From NCBI GenBank assembly GCA_032716605.1, contig CM064573.1:3350792-3414791 (forward strand): a stretch of 64,000 nucleotides of DNA, written 5' to 3'. This DNA is from Paralithodes platypus (Eukaryota; Arthropoda; Malacostraca; Decapoda; Lithodidae). How positions within the stretch are numbered: the stretch's first letter is position 1; each line of letters opens with the position of its first letter. Below are positions 11,901 through 22,778 of this stretch, one piece after another. The translations under genes were made by a program, and so were the position numbers. Under the pieces are notes generated by a model, which did not search any database, was not told the origin of the DNA, and saw only the letters and a program-made list of their open reading frames with translations.

Positions 11901-12117
11901 TTCCACGTAGCCATTCTCAGAATGTCCGAAGGCATGTCCTTAGTCGGTCGTGGTTCGTCAACGTTGGTTCCGTCCGCATACGAGGCTGTTCGTTCGTTTT
12001 TCCTTGCTTCGATATTTTTTCCGGGTGGGGGTCGCAAGCCCACCGACCCAACCTCTTTAGTCGCCTCTTACGACACGCAGAAGGCACGTGGGGCATATTC
12101 TATTCCCTAACCCCCAG
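8905..12117 (-). mobile_element. Full-length RTE-like non-LTR retrotransposon (family R)
   Basis: One 1039-aa ORF with endonuclease and reverse transcriptase fills almost the whole element. The 3' end (read on minus) is gcgtcaggcaatagatagat, a GATA tail followed by a short A-run. The 5' end begins near the run of C/G at 12105-12117. The same 3' terminus ends a truncated copy at 33565. A short direct repeat (aagagat) may be the target duplication. Single-ORF organisation and a microsatellite tail fit the RTE group. Confidence 0.85.
8924..12043 (-). CDS. Endonuclease/reverse transcriptase of LINE family R, intact
   Basis: 1039 aa without interruption. N-terminal APE-type endonuclease: MATWNVSGMND, the catalytic Glu in TETKWKG, IGDMNGKVG and the C-terminal LSDHYVV. 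Then the reverse transcriptase: GKAPGTDGV, GNHRGICLLS, QGGFRKGRGCVDQ, FMDLEKAYDRV (catalytic Asp), GLKQGCVMSPWL and the catalytic FADD box. The C-terminal GHMERMESERMTKR is usual in RTE-like and related decapod elements. The product would copy its own RNA at a nicked chromosomal site. The natural start may be the ATG of MATWNV, about 43 residues in. No stop or frameshift is visible, so it may be recently active. The subfamily is inferred from motifs only. Confidence 0.9.
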   Translation of the reverse strand: MGLRPPPGKNIEARKNERTASYADGTNVDEPRPTKDMPSDILRMATWNVSGMNDGTKEREVLEVLVNARLDVCGMTETKWKGSDVREWECGMGVCAGVSEGTAREGACLFVSSKWKECVREYGSVGSRIVWVRMKVGIQTWVIVCVYAPTEDILERKKEEFWMNVEACLEKFDKNERIFLIGDMNGKVGDRKVEGVVGGWGVPSEVNGNGSALVDVCVGRRLWIANTFFRHRMIHRYTWKRMLTMKDKTVVERKSLIDYVCVDERMKKSVMDARVYRGIGGGLSDHYVVVAKVRIQKKWVRRAGGRREEGGMVRRVERLQEEEIREEYRRAVERRLGGFDLEVMEEVEEMSKVFKDEICAACEEVCGVRRRGRGVKGTAWWTEEVRIAVEEKKKAYREWLGSRGNEDSERQKRARYVESKRVVKRVVKESKRRVDEEFGRNLSVKWRESKKLFWKEVKKVREGSKGNSKGVKDKNGRMLAEKQERVERWREYFSELLNERNEEPANIAGYGMGGRRREVVEEEVGIRRSEVWEAMKRVKLGKAPGTDGVCGEMLRYGGEIVIEWVWKMCKLAWEKGSAPDDWKTGIIVPLYKGKGERGVCGNHRGICLLSVVGKVYSRVVIERVRVRTEKWIGDEQGGFRKGRGCVDQIFTLNCVVEKYLEKKQKVYVAFMDLEKAYDRVDREGLWKVLRIYGVEGKLLKAVKSMYEGAKAAVRVESEQSEFFDLNVGLKQGCVMSPWLFTVYMDGVMKEILSRAVDVGVSLKREGIEWKLPILLFADDTVLMSDNEWELQGLVNEFGTVCEKRNLKVNTGKSKVMVFERGEVTECEVKLNGQAMEIVNSFKYLGSVLSKDGTMDEEVRERVQQGKRVVGTLKAVTRNRVVSMEVKKSLHDSVVIPTLTYGSEAWTLVERLRPRVRAVEMNYLRSACGVTWRDRQTNEEVRRRCGVEVDVLESVKRNNLRWFGHMERMESERMTKRVYESEVEGQRGRGRPNMRWKDGVRKYMNEGGAGWGEGRRLTGDRGAWGRFVRGHPFGDHGVRQ

Positions 12118-13000
12118 GGGAGATCTCTTATATCTCTTAACCTTGGATTTACCCATCTAAAAATAGAGAGACCGACCGCGGCAAAAAATGTAGTCAGACA
12201 TATTATATACAGTATGAATCGAAATGTTTAAAGTAGGTTGATATATATGGTCGTAGGTTACTTTCTAATATAGCTTATTCGTTGGAGAAAACACAGTGGA
12301 TCACCTTTGAGTAGTATGATAGGCCTATTAATCCAATTGGTCTTTTTAACATGAAAATTCCTTGGCAGGGGGTGGCGGATTTGTTATTCAACCATCTTCA
12401 TCGTCCTCTAAAAGTAACTTTTAAGCGCTAAAAGTCCCCAGGAGGGCTTTTCGTTTTCGCCGGGTTTAAAAGCTACTTTTAGCTGCTAAAAGTTTTTTTA
12501 CCCAACTTTTACCTTTTAAAAGTGGCCGCCATCTTTAAAAGCTACTTTTAAGCCTAAAAGTGCTTTATAAATACCGTAAATGGTAATTAACCTAACCTAA
12601 CCTATCCTGGGGGCTGCCACCCCCAGACCCCCGCTGGTCTTGGGTTGAAAAGTGATAAAAAACACATAGGCCTATCTCTTACCTCATTATTCAAAGTTTT
12701 GTAGGCTATTTGGTTTAATATGCACTTCCCAGGTCATTTTAACAGTTCTATTGCTTCTATATATCATATAATACACCATAGAATACGTTTTGGTAACATT
12801 CAAGGAGACTACTGCAAGACTTCTTTTTCTTCTTACCTCTGACCGGGTATAGGCTATCCTAGTGTTTACTAGCCTATACCCCTTTGAAAGGACATTAGCC
12901 TAACCTAACAACCTTACCTAACCTAACAACCTTACCTAACCTAACCTAGTATTATAGGTGGGGCTGCTGCCCCCACACCACCGCTTTGACTTAGATTTTT
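12118..13000. repeat. Repeat H and TTAGG-type foldback arm fragments
   Basis: About 12405-12580 is rich in ctaaaagtaacttttaag-type words (repeat H). 12588-12635 and 12885-12990 are copies of the TTAGG-containing foldback arm seen at 6485-6587 (cctaacctaacaaccttacc, then gcccccaca). No coding sequence. Confidence 0.5.
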
Positions 13001-13264
13001 GGTGTATTTGTGAAGTGGGTATTTTTCAATTTGTTGATAACGAAAATCCTCCATATAAAAATATGGCGAATCTATTGGTGCCTATTTTCCCTAATAAATT
13101 GTTTCTCATAACGTCGCACTAGTGTCCTTGAATATTATCTACGTTTTTAATAACTAGAAAAAGAGGCCTTCGATTAAACAATTAGGCCTACGTTCATTTT
13201 TTTCTTAGGATTTTTTTTTCATTAGGCCTAGGCTAGCCTAGGCTAACCAAAAAACCTAATGGGA

Positions 13265-13905
13265 TGGATGTAGACTCCGGCCGTACGGTCGTCATGTTTA
13301 CATAGGGCGATCGCCGCTTAACTTCGCGTCTAGGCCTATTTTGACGGCGATTAATTCGGTTATTTGCCCCTGCTGGCCATAGCCTATATATGATGATGAC
13401 AATATGTCATGGGGGGGGGGGGGCAAAGCCCCCCCTCGACATATGTAACTTTTGTACCGTATGTGTTTAGCCTAGGTGCGATCACCACGGCCAATCTGAG
13501 GATCCGCCGTTTTATTGAGCTCGTCCTGGAATCCTTACGATTCTATACAGGCACTAGCTCAGTATCCAATGGCATTCAAAATAGACGGGAACATGATTGC
13601 AAAGGTCCGACGTCTCCCCCGCCGCAGCCATGTTTACATTTGTCGATCGCCGTGGTTAAGTTCGCTTGTATTTTGACGGTGATTTTTTCGGTAATTTGCC
13701 CCCTGCTGGCAATATATATGATGATGACAATATGTCATGGAGGGGGGCATGGTGAGGGCCTCAACATATTATTGTATCCAAAGGCAGTCAAAATAGACGG
13801 GAACATGATGACATCATGGCAAAGGTCCGACGCCACTACGCGTAGTTTAAACAAGGATGGCGGTATGCCCGCACTTAACATTCTTGCCAACCTAACCTAA
13901 ATGTA
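13265..13905. repeat. Foldback repeat T, copy 1
   Basis: Starts gggatggatgtagactccgg, then gtttacatagggcgatcgcc. It contains two copies of the block ending tttgccccctgctgg and closes with the inverted block agacgggaacatgatg, then caaaggtccgacgccactac, then ggatggcgg. The ORF across 13409-13900 is repeat sequence. Second copy at 15181-15425. Flanked by TTAGG tracts at about 13912-13935. Confidence 0.55.
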
Positions 13906-13935
13906 TTTGGGGGCTATTAGGTTAGGTTAGGTTTT

Positions 13936-14955
13936 TTTGGTTAGGTTAATGACCCCCCCCCCCCCCCCCATGGTATAGTAACATAGAAGGTAGACGCACC
14001 AAATTCTTGAACTCGTATACATAAAGGCTTCTAAAAAGCACTAAACAGACTTCTATTAATTATTTGTATTTTTCACGCTCATCCATGGTACCGTCATAAT
14101 ATAAGATATAGTTGTCGGAATAACGTTTATTATTCTATAAGCGAATATTTAGTGAAGTATTCATATACCATCGTTTGTTGACATAGGCTCCGCTATAGTG
14201 TTCTCTCTGGCCGTCAGAGGGCACCACCGTCCGTTCTTCTCCCACCATTTCGCTTTGTAGAAATCTATGTTCCCTCTAGCTGGCCATATATTTATACAAA
14301 TCATCTCTCCACATGCCCTAGGCCTTCATACACCCTCACACGCCATCACTGGGTGAAAGTTGATGAGTGTCGGAGGCAAACTACGTGAATTTAAAGGAAG
14401 TTGAGCAAGGGATAAACAAGAATCTGTTTAGGCCTAGCTTTTCTCCCGACCGACTAATCGAATATCACCAACACCTTCAAAATATCTCTTCATATAAACT
14501 ACACATTATATCAAATAACAATGCTAACATGTAGCTTGGGTCCTACTACAATAATATTATCGATATCAATCGACATTACTCTACATATTAGGTAATTAGG
14601 TCAACAAACATATCATCGCATTTCCGCGGTAAAATTTGAAGCGACGTCGGCTATATACTACCTCATAGCCGTATATATATTCTTCAAATGCAAAAAATAA
14701 CAACTTTAGCAAATAGACTAGGGTCCTGTCACACTATATATGTATATGTTTATCTATGTCACTTTACATTTTTGGTGGAAAACGCAATATACTGATCCTG
14801 TTAGAACACCATATTTAGCTTGGGAGACGGTACAGGAGTCATTCAGTGACGTCACGGAGGCCCAAACAAGTGACTGTCGTGGTTCCAATACTACCGCCAT
14901 GCGCCTACCTCCTTATGTTACAATACCTTGCCCCCCCCCCCCCCCCCCCTAAACA
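13936..14955. other. Spacer with homopolymer C runs
   Basis: Poly-C runs at about 13954-13969 and 14931-14949 bracket otherwise unrecognised AT-rich sequence. No gene seen. The poly-C runs may be assembly-sensitive. Confidence 0.3.
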
Positions 14956-14959
14956 AAAT

Positions 14960-15580
14960 CTCAAGATTTTTTTTTTCCCCGAGGATAACATTATATAGCA
15001 ATGAAGCATATGATGAGAGGTACCCAAAACTGATATTAGAAATTTGTTACCTATGTTGTTGCGTCTTGTAAATATTGACAGCATACTGTACTTTTATAAT
15101 TAGGTTTTTCCGAGGGTTAAAACACAGTTCATATGATCTTTAGAGCTGTCGATAACTGGAAGTACCGTATTGACAACCTTAGGGATGGATGTAGAGTTCG
15201 GGCGTACGGTCGTCCTTGTTTACATAGGGCGATCGCCCTTCGCCGCGGTCGCACTTACGTTCCCGTCTATTTCGACGCTATATTTTCTGCTATTTGCCCC
15301 CTGTCATTACTACATGAATACTAGGTTAGGTTAGGTTAAAATAGACGGGAACATGATGGGAAAGGTCCGACGCCACTACGCGTAATGTAAACAAAGATGG
15401 CGGTACGCCCGCTCACTACATCCTACCCCAACCTTATTACAAAAAAGACATTTTAGTACCATACTTATTTATTAGGTTTTGCCGAGGGTTAAAACAAATT
15501 TTCATATGATCTTTAGAGCATATAGATTCCATATTTATCTTCAAATATATCAAAAAAAATTGTGGTATTAAAATAAAGTT
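14960..15580. repeat. Composite of foldback S, repeat T copy 2 and 6111-type repeats
   Basis: 14960-15060 is the foldback S arm (ggataacattatatagcaat, then gaagcatatgatgagagg). 15181-15425 is repeat T copy 2, interrupted by a TTAGG tract at about 15323-15339. 15100-15180 and 15440-15580 are the inverse of 6111-6345. Non-coding. Confidence 0.5.
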
Positions 15581-15763
15581 ATACTCAATATCCTGCCGAG
15601 CTCAGAAAATATTAAGGAACTGACCAAAAAATGTATCTTTATTTGGTTTTTCCTATTTAGTTAGTTTTCATCATTATACAGTGGTTTTAACCCTTCCATG
15701 CACCGGAGTTCAGAGGTTTCCGTTTAATAATCAGTATTGTAGTAAAATTATCTTAACTCTTTG

Positions 15764-16162
15764 GCTGTGGGCTATTTAGGGCATATTCAGGCACTCCTGA
15801 ATGATGAATCAAGCATCTGCATTAAATGAACTGTATTCTGCCGAAAACTAGGCGAAAATAGCTTCAAAATGAGACCAGAACGGGCCTCGTACGTGGTCTG
15901 GTTCACCCGCAGCGGTGCCATAGAAACGCGGGAAACCCGCTATTTGTTAGCACTCGCTCGCTTGGCAACACTGTTGTGAGAGACCCGCGCGAGACACAGT
16001 CTACCTCAGTGGGCCGCTCGCTGCTCTGAGGAACGAAGGTGGGCCCCTCACGCTCCCACCCACTGACACTCGATTTTTACAGTTTTTACAGGTTTTTGAA
16101 GCCTGGAAATTGCTGTAAATTGCCAGGACGTTCCAGAACGTCACCCGCAGCGAAAGGGTTAA
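15764..16162. repeat. TTAA MITE U (about 400 bp)
   Basis: Left end TTAACTCTTTGGCTGTGGGC. The right end read in reverse is TTAACCCTTTCGCTGCGGG, so the termini are inverted and lie on TTAA. The right-end half recurs at 22553-22640. GC-rich interior, no ORF. Likely a piggyBac-type non-autonomous element. Confidence 0.65.
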
Positions 16163-17500
16163 TCTCATAGCCTAAAATCTCAAAATTAGTTTTTGATTGA
16201 GCAATACAAATACTGTACTGTACAGTATTGTACATTTCTTACTACAGTACTATTATTATTATAATTATTAGAGTGGCAGTTATTGTTATGTATTTCTCTA
16301 ATTTTTTGTATATTTTTCTGTTTGGATGAGCACAAATCAAATAATATTACTATACTCTGTTTCTTTCCAGCTGACGGTAAATTGAATTCCTTAGCAGGTA
16401 ATTTCTCGATACTTAACCTAACAAGTGCGCATGGGGGTAATTGGAAACGTCCCCCTGTGCTGACGTATTTGAGGTGTTTCCGTCACTAAAATATTCATTG
16501 TACCATTAATAGCATTAATACTTATCCATATGCGCCTATTATGGGTTGATTATAAAGGTATTAACCTGAAACAACAATAAAACGAGTGAAAACAGCGTTT
16601 GGATGGTCAAAATCGGAGATATAGCCCGCGAGTTGTATAATGTATGGGTGAGGCAAGCTGCTTTCCCGCCATTTCCCCCAAGGCCACTGAGACACAGTCG
16701 ATCGTACTCTCTCCTCTCTCTCTTGCACTCGCTTGCCATCAGTGATGACAACACCCTGCTTGCAACTCGCTAATGTTAGCACGAAAATATACCTCGGAAT
16801 AAGGGAATAACAGGGAAAATAGGTGATAACTGAAGGAGAGGAGGAAAGTGGGGAAGGAGGGGAGGTAGAGGACTGAGATTTTGCATGGCCCAGGGGCCAA
16901 AAAAAAATAAAAAAATAAAAAAATAAAAATAAACAAAATATTTTTTTTTCGATGTCAAAAGTTGATTTTTTTTTTCACTCACTCTTAAGAGTCTCCCAGC
17001 AGTCCGCCAGGGGAACTCTTAAGAGTCTCCCAGCAGTTCCCGGGTTAATGGATTAACATTAATCTACTATGTCTCTGCATCATATTGAGACCAAGTTTAT
17101 ATAATTAGCACCATATTTCACTACAAAATCTTCAAAATAACTACAGTAGGGAGTCTTGATGGGAAATTTGCAATTTACCGTTAGTTGAAAAGAAACAGAC
17201 TACAGTATAGCTATTGTTATTCAGGATTTGAATTGTACTGTATTGCTATTGTACGCCTGTCAGCAATATGAGTGGCAGCCATTGTTGTATTGTTATTTGT
17301 ATCTCACTTTTCACCATATTGTTCTGGAAATAACCCTTGTGTGTGTAGGATTGTCTAGATTACATTGGATTGGCTTCTTTTCTTTTTCTTCTTCCACTCC
17401 AAAAAACAAAACAAATGTCCAGTAAAATCCTTGTAACAATGGCACACTCTGGCCCTGTCATACATGGGAGTGGATGGCATTAAAGAACTGCATCATCATA
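16163..17500. other. Spacer, low complexity and a short duplication
   Basis: An A-rich tract at 16900-16945. The block ctcttaagagtctcccagca occurs twice (about 16982 and 17017). No coding sequence; the ORFs here are low-complexity. Confidence 0.35.
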
Positions 17501-17504
17501 CTCC

Positions 17505-17705
17505 TCCACTGCACTACAACACTCCAGATCAGACCTTATGGTCTGATCTTGAATAAAAAAAAAAAAAAACTGACGAGTGAGGCAGTTCTGAACAGGGCTG
17601 CCTGGAGCACCGCCATTTGGACGCGAGATCGGAACTGCAATTTGTGTGGAGCACTCGATCTATATACAGTATTTATGTACTGTTTGTATAGTAACTTGTG
17701 ACTGT
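17505..17705 (+). mobile_element. LINE family J, 3' end fragment
   Basis: Shares cagaccttatggtctgatct and a C-terminal reading close to LTSEAVLNRAAW...TRD with fragments at 24820-25015, 50640-50845, 58755-58890, 61500-61690 and 62690-62905. The window holds only 3' pieces of this family. Tail with tacagta/tgta repeats. Confidence 0.6.
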
Positions 17706-17795
17706 AGCAAGGCTCTATGAAGTATTATACAGGCCAGTAGGTGATGTTTGGCACTGCCACTACACATACCACTAACTGTTACTAGACTGGATATC

Positions 17796-17832
17796 GGTGC
17801 TGTTCGGCCAGGCAGCTTAGGGAACAACTAGA
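17796..17832 (+). mobile_element. LINE family A 3' terminus, scrap
   Basis: gctgttcggccaggcagctt, then agggaacaac: the last 37 bases or so of family A without the rest of the element. Confidence 0.5.
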
Positions 17833-18056
17833 CTGGATATTATTGCCCCACTGTATTTTTTGAGTTTTGAGGATCAGGCTGACAAACGGGAAGCTATTCA
17901 AAACCAATCCTTAAGCCAAGCCCCTTCTTTTTAGTAATTTTTGTGAAATTATGGTTCCTATTATGTCTTTAGAAGTGATAATAATAGCTAAAATAGTGCA
18001 ATGTCATTAATTTTCCTGTATTACTTCTCATATTCATCCCTACAATCTATAGGGAA

Positions 18057-18190
18057 TTAGTGAGAGGTGAGGAGTTGATCAGACATATTTCTTTTGACTC
18101 TACCCTTTCGAGAAGTGTGGTATGGGTTGAACCTCCCCACACATACGAACAATACTTGATACATGGGCACACTGTGCCCACATACAGAGC
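18057..18190 (-). mobile_element. LINE family B relic, part interrupted by LINE A1
   Basis: aacctccccacacatacgaa, then caatacttgatac matches family B at 44230-44285. The relic resumes at 20898 after the LINE A1 insertion. Both halves end in acagagca, a probable target duplication. Confidence 0.7.
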
Positions 18191-18224
18191 AGATTGACAC
18201 AGTGACACAATGTGCCCACATTGA

Positions 18225-20897
18225 CACAGACAGAGGGCTGGTACTACAAAACCAAACCGATAACCTCATCATCCTTAACGACATCCATCAACATACCCAT
18301 ATTCCTCACCAAGCCCTCTATAACCCCTCATCTCCAGACATCACCTTTTGCTCCCCAGAACTCGCCCCCACAACATCCTGGAGGGTGGTCAGAACCTTAG
18401 GCTCTGACCACCTCCCGATCATTATCACCACCAAAACCAGACTCACCCCAGCTAGCCACAAACACACATACACCAACTATAAAAGCTAACTGGGAAGCAT
18501 TCACAAATGAGACAGAACAACACTTCACAACTCTAAACAGTACACCCATCACTAACATCAACAATGCTGTACACATACTCAATAAAACTATCCAAAACGC
18601 TGACAAGAACACATTCCAAGAGGTAACAGAAAAAGACACAACCCCAACTTCACACCAGAAATTCAAAACCTCATCAGACAACGCGACATACTGAAACACT
18701 CCCCAGCACCCCACACACAAGACATCACACAACAAATTCAAGCACTCAACACCCAAACTAACAACAAAATACAAGAACAACAAAAACTAAATTGGAATAA
18801 CTTCCTACAAACACTTGATCACAAAACAAACCCCAAAAAACTATACAAAACACTAAACAGCATCACACTTTCCAACAGCAACACAACACAATCACATGCT
18901 GCAATCACAACAACAGACTCTACTCCTTCATGTAAACAACAAGCAAACACTCTCATCAATCACTTTTCACATGTCAGCCACCTAAAACCTCACAAAGACG
19001 ACCGACGTGTCATCCGACGTAAGAGACAATTCCCCACAGACCCTGACTATACACCCTTCACCAATCACCAGACAAAGCATATCATCAACAATCTCAAGCA
19101 CTCACCCGCCTGTGGCCTAGACAACATAAGCAACATACACCTCAGACACCTGGGACCACAAGGCATACAAGCACTCACTAACATATCAAACTACAGCTAT
19201 TCACACAACACAATACCAGACATTTGGAAGCATGGTATCATCATCACTTTCCCCAAACCCAACAAAGACCCCACGCTACCCTCCTCGCACCGCCCCATCA
19301 CACTCCTTTGCTCCCCCTCCAAAGTCATGGAACGCCTAGTATTACAACTAATTACACCTGACCTACCCCTAGCTCCAACACAACATGGCTTTAGGCCACT
19401 GCACTCCACAAACACTCTTCTCACAGACCTTACACAAAGAGCTTTCGACGGCATCAATTCAGCTAGACCACCACACAGATCACTATTAGCCACACTCGAC
19501 ATTAGTAAAGCCTTCGATGCCATCCCCCGCCACAACCTAACAAACAAAATCTACAACACAAACATGCACAACAACACAAAACGGTGGCTGGCCAACTTCC
19601 TAGCAGGCAGATGTGCACACGTATCTTTTGCCGGTCAGTCATCTAAAATCAGAAACTTTCCAAACGGAGTCCCACAAGGATCCGTCCTATCGCCCGCACT
19701 CTTCAATCTGTACATGCACGATATAACTACACCCAATACGCCCCAAATAAACTTAGCCTCCTATGCAGATGACATAACACTCACATGCACACACCATGAC
19801 CCAAAAAGAGCAACAGATCTCCTTCAACCCTATCTCAACACACTACATGGCTGGTGCACTACAAACAGACTTAATCTAGCCCCAGCCAAATCCACCGCAA
19901 CCCTGCTCACAAGTTGGACAGGAGAACACGAATACATCCCTCAACTCACCATAAACAACACACCCCTAACACATACACACACACCCAAAATCCTAGGAGT
20001 AACATATGATACTCATATGACATTCAAACAGCACACCACAAACATTAAAAAGAAACTGACACCCAGACTTAACGCCCTCAGGTCACTTGCTCACACAAAA
20101 TTTGGACACAACAAAGAAACTACCACCACAGTATATAAACAATACATAAGATCAGTGATGGAATACGCAAGCCCAGCCTGGGCTTCTAACCTAGCTGAAA
20201 CACATCATAAGACCTTACAGACTATTCAAAACAAAGCCCTGAAGATCATTACAGGCTGCACAGCTACTGCACCCACAGATCACCTACATCAAGAAACCAA
20301 AATCCTCAAAGTCAAAGACCATCTGGACATGAGAGGCACTCAATTCCTGGCAGCAGCCTCCACGAACCAAGACCACCCACTAAACTACATGGCAACACAC
20401 CCACAGACACCAAGAAATATCAAAACAACACCCAGCACACGGTATCACACACAATTATTGTCCTCTCTCCCTCCCTGCCCACCCCGAACCAACATCCAGA
20501 AGCACATCCATACTCATATCTCTCACCGATCCATCCACTCACTCACAGACAACACACAGCTGCATGCACGACCTCCCGAAATCCATCCTCCCGAATCCTC
20601 CCTTCCTCGCGAGGACAGAGTCCACCTGGCCAGGCTGAGATGCGGACACCATCCAGCTCTCCTGAGCTATCAGAAGAGACTGGATGACTCCGTTGTCGAC
20701 GCCTGCCCGGGATGTAACACAGCACCCCATACCATTAAACACATCATAGAAGACTGCATTTCACACAACCACTTACGCCAACAACACAATCTACACTCAA
20801 TGAGAGCTCTGTGGGAAAGCCCGATCGTGGCCATGGCCTTTCTCAGGGACTCGGGGCTGTTCGGCCAGGCAGCTTAGGGAACAACAACAACAACAAC
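18225..20897 (+). mobile_element. LINE family A, copy A1 (5' truncated)
   Basis: Begins inside the endonuclease domain (TDRGLVLQNQTDN, then SPDITFCSPELAP and LGSDHLPII), continues through the linker with frameshifts, then an open reverse transcriptase, and ends with gctgttcggccaggcagctt and an (AAC)n tail. It interrupts LINE B, with acagagca on both sides. Jockey/CR1/I-type organisation; exact clade not determined. Confidence 0.85.
19327..20877 (+). pseudogene. Reverse transcriptase of LINE A1
   Basis: 516 aa from the first ATG, but the RT frame runs further upstream (FPKPNKDPTLPSSHRPITLL). Motifs: QHGFRPLHSTNT, TLDISKAFDAIP (catalytic Asp), NGVPQGSVLSPALFNLYM and the catalytic YADDITL. Then ILGVTYDTHMTF and a C-terminal zinc-like CPGCNTAPHTIKHIIEDC. 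The copy has lost its 5' endonuclease half and has frameshifts before 19230, so it is not autonomous although this segment is open. Copies A2 (26602-29644) and A3 (54423-55527) are near-identical over shared parts, which suggests recent spread. Confidence 0.85.
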
Positions 20898-21575
20898 AGA
20901 GCAAGAAGCTGTGCGGGGGTGAAGAACCCATGGAGACGGTAGATTACACCTTACTTCTGGGAAGCTGTTTTAGCAAGAGTAATATGATCTTTCCAAGAAA
21001 GGCCAGAAGAAAAAGTAACACCAAGAATTCTAAGAGAAGATGAAGGGTTGATTTGTGTATTATTGACGTACAGTATAAGGGATAGACATGTGGAAGTTCT
21101 TGACGGGTAGATAAATGGAGAAATTGGGTTTTGGAAGCATTGATAGTAACAGGATTTTCTCTACCCCAGTCGGAAATAGTTGATAGATATGAAGATAAGA
21201 TATGGCATCATCATGTGAGTATTTGAGTGATTGCATGCTGGGTCGTTGTGGAAAACGAGTTGAATAGTGTAAGGTAGAGTCATCAGCATATGAATGGATA
21301 GGACTAGAGGGACAGTTGAGGAGATCATTATTGAATATTAGAAAGAGAACTGGAGACAGAACATAACCCTGAGTAACACCGGAGTTGATAGGTTGAGGAA
21401 GTGAGCGAAGTTTGCTCACAACCGCGGCTATGGAATGACCAGAAAGGAAATTAGAGTCAAAGGCACAGGTGGAGGATTAGAAACCGAAGAAGGGTAGTTT
21501 GGAGATATGAGATTTGTGCCAGACTCTTATCGAAGGCTTTCGTTATGTCTAGCGCAATAGATAAAGTCTCACTAT
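20898..21575 (-). mobile_element. LINE family B relic, second half
   Basis: agagcaagaagctgtgcggg resumes the B sequence broken at 18190 and follows 44285-44960 at clear but reduced similarity. It includes the RT-core fragment at 21060-21419. Confidence 0.75.
21060..21419 (-). pseudogene. Reverse transcriptase fragment of LINE B relic
   Basis: 119 aa containing PQPINSGVTQGYVLSPVLF and HSYADDSTLHYS, the palm motifs that appear intact in the copy at 43836-45605 (PHPINSGVPQGSVLSPILF). The open stretch is short, with frame breaks on either side. Decayed. Confidence 0.75.
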
Positions 21576-21639
21576 CTCAATTAATCCTTTGGCTTCTGCA
21601 TACCTTTCCTAATCTGAATAAAATGGTGTAATAGTAGCC

Positions 21640-21925
21640 AGAACCCGTCTAGAAGAATAAACCTTATCCAAATCCTTATTGCTCACGTAAGGGTGAAGCA
21701 GGTTGGTGGATGGACTAGCCAGCCACCACTGTTGAAAAATAGTGCAAAAAAGATATAGAGGACCTCGGGGTCCGACGGACCCCAAGTTGAATGGTCAATC
21801 CTGTAAGTCCTTGAATAAACTGGAAAGGGTTGTCCTCACGCGGGTCAGGTCCGCTTGGGGGCATTATGTGCATCGCTACCCTTATAAAGGGGAGTATGGC
21901 GTCTGGCAATAGATAGATAACTAGA
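21640..21925. repeat. Repeat M (retroposon-like, GATA tail)
   Basis: Shares ttgctcacgtaagggtgaag and cctcggggtccgacggaccc with about 46980-47250. Ends tggcaatagatagata, the same tail type as LINE R on the plus strand, so it may be a non-autonomous partner of LINE R or a 3' end of a relative. Confidence 0.5.
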
Positions 21926-22388
21926 TAGCTAATGATTTAGTGTGTTTGGGGGAGTGTGCTAATCTTCAGCAGCGGTGAGTGCAAAGCAAAATGTAGCCAA
22001 AAGGTAGAACGTTTTTGCAGGGTGGAGAGAGAGATTAAGTTTGTCTGTCTGAATAAGTGAGTGATTTATTTAAATATAACTGTATTGTGTTATACCTACA
22101 CAACATATGTCAGTACATATATGCACTTTAAAAACAGAAGTCCGGTTTACACTATCGTATTTTTCCTACCATTTTTATGGTACACTCATCCTGTGCAGAT
22201 TATGAGTCCCAGTAGTACCAGTCATATCCTGATCCTAAGAGGGCAGCACTATGATAATAAACTCAACATACTGAGGAAGACGGGACAATAGACAGTAAAG
22301 GCGATGTGAAGATTTTTTTTTTTTTTAGCTTTCTCTTTTTAAAAACCATCCCTGGAACCTCCTAAGTACTGTAGGCTACTCATGTGCT
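21926..22388. other. Spacer, no feature seen
   Basis: AT-rich, with a T-run at 22313-22326. The 76-aa ORF here has no recognisable domain. Confidence 0.4.
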
Positions 22389-22660
22389 AAAGGGGGGATG
22401 TTTTGTTTTTTCTGGCCCATTTTCTCCCTCATGTTTAAGCCCACTAGTTTTGAGATGTTTAAGATGTTTGCCCAATAGTTTTGAGATGTTTAAGATGTTT
22501 GCCCAATAGTTTGGCAATTTTAAGATCTTTCACCTCATATTTTTTGCCAATATTAACCCATTGGCTGCTGGAAACGTTTTGGAATGCCCTGGCAATTTAC
22601 AGGCTCTTCAAGCCTGTGGAGACATTGAGGGCTGTCAGCCATATCTCGCTAGACATATGC
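22389..22660. repeat. Partial element G and right end of MITE U
   Basis: 22389-22550 contains aaggggggatgttttg and repeats of tttgagatgtttaag, as in element G. 22553-22640 starts TTAACCCATTGGCTGCTGG and matches the inverse of the right end of MITE U (16080-16162). Confidence 0.5.
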
Positions 22661-22663
22661 ATA

Positions 22664-22777
22664 CGCTTCCACTAAAAGCTGCTTTTAAATGTTTTATGAA
22701 TAACATTTAAGGATTTTCTTTTAGTTAAAATTACTTTTAGGAAATTTTTTAAATTATTTTATAAATACCGGCCCTGC
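22664..22777. repeat. Repeat H, inverted copy
   Basis: cttccactaaaagctgcttt to ataaataccggccc is the reverse complement of 7540-7650 with few differences. Confidence 0.6.
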
Positions 22778-22778
22778 T

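Noticed and set aside
13409..13900. 163-aa ORF
   Set aside because: Falls within foldback repeat T; parts recur at 15181-15425 out of frame.
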